NCBI GenBank assembly: GCA_025399215.1
Contig: MU621263.1
Location: 4,106 to 37,281 of the forward strand
Origin: Globomyces pollinis-pini
Lineage: Eukaryota; Chytridiomycota; Chytridiomycetes; Rhizophydiales; Globomycetaceae
DNA: 33,176 nucleotides
Direction of reading: 5' to 3'
Shown here: positions 31,270-33,176 of the stretch, piece after piece
Layout: each line of letters opens with the position of its first letter
How positions within the stretch are numbered: position 1 is the first letter of the stretch
Program-made: the position numbers and the translations under genes
Notes under the pieces: model-generated
Told to the model about the DNA's origin: nothing
Seen by the model: the letters and a program-made list of their open reading frames with translations, nothing else
Database searches by the model: none

Positions 31270-32511
31270 ATGGTGACAGTTGAAGATCTTGATGACGAAG
31301 AGTCTCATTATACAGAAGAGCTCCTATTAAAGAAACTTGTTCGGGAGCTTAAAATTATTTGCCAAAAGTATGGGATTGATACAAAGGGGAAGGTAATCAA
31401 ATTAACAATTGAATATTAGAAAATCGACCTAGTTCATCGCATTTTATCTGAAATTAAACCAAAGGAAGAAAATAAAGATCCAGTTCTTCCTGATAGTCCT
31501 CAGATAGTGAATCAGGAGAACACTCCAAAACCTGATACTATCACCACCAATCAGAAAGTTGACAATAACGTGGAAGATTTCTTTTGCCCATTATGCATCA
31601 AAAGTCATAATATATCCAGATTGGGAGGGGAACTAATGATAGAATTCATTAGAATTGTAGTTCAACCCAAGAAAGAATTGTCCGAAACCATACCACTTGT
31701 AATGCATTTACCATTACCATCAACTATTCCTGACGAACACAAAAATGCAACTAATCTATGCATTGATTGTATTGAAATTAATTACATTAAATACAAGTCC
31801 AAGTTTCAACACGCGGAATCAACAAGTAATGATCATGAAAATGGATTGAACTTGAGTCCAATTCGACCTGAATTACAGACAAATGATCGTTATTTAAAGA
31901 ATTTCATGCGTTTCAAACTGTTTTGCGACTCAACAGGTGATAAATCTTTTGATTCGACCACCATTTCAGGTAATTGGACCGACACTGTAAATAAACCACT
32001 TAATACGGCAATAACACGCTTTCGAGCCACTTATCCACCGTTCAACAAGGATATGATCAAAAGTCAAATCAGAAATTCACCAACAAAGTATATCCAACCA
32101 AAGTCCGCGTTAAATCCTGATGCACCAATATCAAGATACAATCCAACTTCCACTCCTTCTAAAAAAATGAAAAGTAAAATCGGGTAAATATTAACCAAAT
32201 GAATTGATTATAGAAATCCTAATATCACCCCGCCTAGCAAATGTCAACTCAATCCAGGACTTTACACAGTACAAGCAAAGAGATCTGTTTCTAATGCACA
32301 TATTTTCAACTCTGGAGGATATAGTAGAAAACGACCATTGCAAATGGGTTCCCCTTACTCTCCGTATAAAAAGTTGAAACCAAGCTCTCCATACGTGCCT
32401 CAAGTAAATGTATTGCATGCCAACATGGTTGAAAAAATATTGGAAAGCACTACGAAAATGTCTGAAGAAGAATATCAACGCTCTCATAAGGGTACAAGCA
32501 TCCCTCGTTAG
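31270..32511 (+). CDS. SAP-domain protein with a paired CxxC module
   Basis: Exons 31270-31392, 31420-32183 and 32214-32511 (introns 27 and 30 nt) give 394 residues. Residues about 14-52 form a SAP motif (LLLKKLVRELKIICQKYGID, then GKKIDLVHRIL across the intron), a DNA- or RNA-binding helix pair of nuclear proteins. A possible zinc site uses CPLC (97, 100) and CIDC (155, 158), with a hydrophobic beta-like stretch between. The C-terminal 150 residues are rich in Ser, Pro, Asn, Lys and Tyr (SPYSPYKKLK). I do not recognise the whole architecture. A chromatin or RNA-processing role is inferred from SAP only. The start lies 48 bp from the divergent Brr6/Brl1 start. Confidence 0.8.
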
Positions 32512-32597
32512 AAAACTATTTTTTTAAGAAAAGCAAACTATTGAAACTATTGTTTATTGTCACATTTGAACTAAATTATCATGCTTAAACAATTCAT

Positions 32598-33176
32598 TTA
32601 TACTTTTTTATACTGATTATTTGCAAGTCGTTCTTCAGCAATTACTTGCATTTTTTCAGCCATTTCTGGATATACCTCCAAAATAAAATTCAAGTCCGAT
32701 CGAGAGAGTGAATATAAACTACATGACGTTACAGCTTTAACTGTCGCTGTTCTCTTCATATTTCCAAATAATAATGCAATTTCTAAATGTTATCAATCGC
32801 CTTTAAATACCTCCAAAGAATTGCCCTGGGGAAAGATGTGATATGAGTTTGTTGTCAATGTATACGTCCAGATTGCCTGACGCGATAAAATACATCAAAT
32901 CTCCAGCTGTGCCTTTTTCCATTACCAAATCGTCAGGCAAAAAGTGCGCTGGTTTTAATATCATGACTACTTGAGATATAAAGCCATTGTCAGCTCCTTT
33001 GAAAAATGGAACCTGGATAATCAGGGCCCGACATTCTCGCATATAGATGGCCTAATGTTATTATTCACCATTGTACCTACCAATCGCAACGGATGATTCA
33101 ATTCAGATAAAATCTTTGCTTCATCAAAGTATTTGCCTTTGGAGTATTTCAATTGGTAGTAAGCCAAGATCTTGGA
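32598..33176 (-). CDS. C-terminal part of a cyclic-nucleotide-regulated ion channel
   Basis: The 3' end of a gene entering from beyond the right edge: exons 33176-33081, 33051-32811 and 32782-32598 (introns 29 and 28 nt), 173 residues. The C-linker reads YYQLKYSKGKYFDEAKILSE, like HCN/CNG/EAG channels. The cyclic-nucleotide-binding domain shows VPFFKGAD, EKGTAGDLMYFIASGNLDVY, LSPGQFFGEIALL (Glu of the phosphate-binding cassette, split by the last intron) and the key Arg in KRTATVKA, then YSLSRSDLNFILEVYPEM and a short C-helix. Both cassette residues needed for ligand contact are present, so binding of cAMP or cGMP is plausible. The channel pore lies outside the window. Confidence 0.9.

Noticed and set aside
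1532..33176. Alternative genetic code (reassigned stop codons)
   Set aside because: The in-frame TAA, TAG and TGA codons fall inside micro-introns. All three serve as normal terminators at family-expected ends.

Overview
The window is nuclear DNA from a small, gene-dense, AT-rich eukaryotic genome. It codes for standard eukaryotic proteins and uses TAA, TAG and TGA as ordinary stops. Almost every gene is cut by extremely short spliceosomal introns. I placed 97 introns by hand; 94 are only 23-37 nt long and three are 69-76 nt. For every complete gene model listed, the exon lengths add up to a whole number of codons and the joined protein matches its family across the junctions where a family is known. 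The gene set suggests an early-diverging fungus or a close relative of fungi: a short two-repeat alpha-actinin, Brr6/Brl1, membrane-anchored Tcd-type enzyme, RER1 and frataxin, together with RBM26/27, severin, an SPF45-like factor and a cyclic-nucleotide-regulated channel. The lineage is an inference; no rRNA or mitochondrial marker is present.

Layout. 1-410 (-): N-terminus of an acidic protein leaving the window. 411-1531: gene-poor stretch with a palindrome cluster and a possible small gene. 1532-5842 (+): tRNA ct6A dehydratase, RBM26/27-like RNA-binding protein, DUF1294 membrane protein. 5975-6697 (-): AP-1 sigma adaptin in nine coding exons. 7036-8608 (+): GYPQGQ-repeat membrane protein. 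8637-11032 (-): tRNA m3C methyltransferase and severin. 11398-16046 (+): ER-anchor-like coiled-coil protein, an unrecognised 233-aa protein, frataxin. 16247-16943 (-): mitochondrial bL9. 17166-20112 (+): USP deubiquitinase and RER1. 20387-25445 (-): alpha-actinin (14 exons) and RAD54 (11 exons). 25803-28356 (+): ATP-grasp ligase and eIF2B beta. 28386-31221 (-): SPF45-like protein, GPI-type surface protein, Brr6/Brl1. 31270-32511 (+): SAP-domain protein. 32598-33176 (-): C-terminal part of an ion channel with a cyclic-nucleotide-binding domain.

The genes do not form one pathway. They are housekeeping functions packed tightly: convergent stops 28-29 bp apart, a tandem pair separated by 31 bp, and a divergent pair whose start codons are 48 bp apart. 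Several serve shared compartments: mitochondria (frataxin, bL9, probably DUF1294 and the Tcd enzyme), ER-Golgi traffic (RER1, AP-1 sigma, coiled-coil protein), actin (severin, alpha-actinin), nucleus (RAD54, USP, RBM26, SPF45, Brr6, SAP protein).

The most unusual feature is the splicing architecture: introns down to 23 nt, a first coding exon consisting of the ATG alone, and internal exons of 10 and 13 nt. Simple ORF scanning breaks these genes into fragments; they are intact once the micro-introns are removed.
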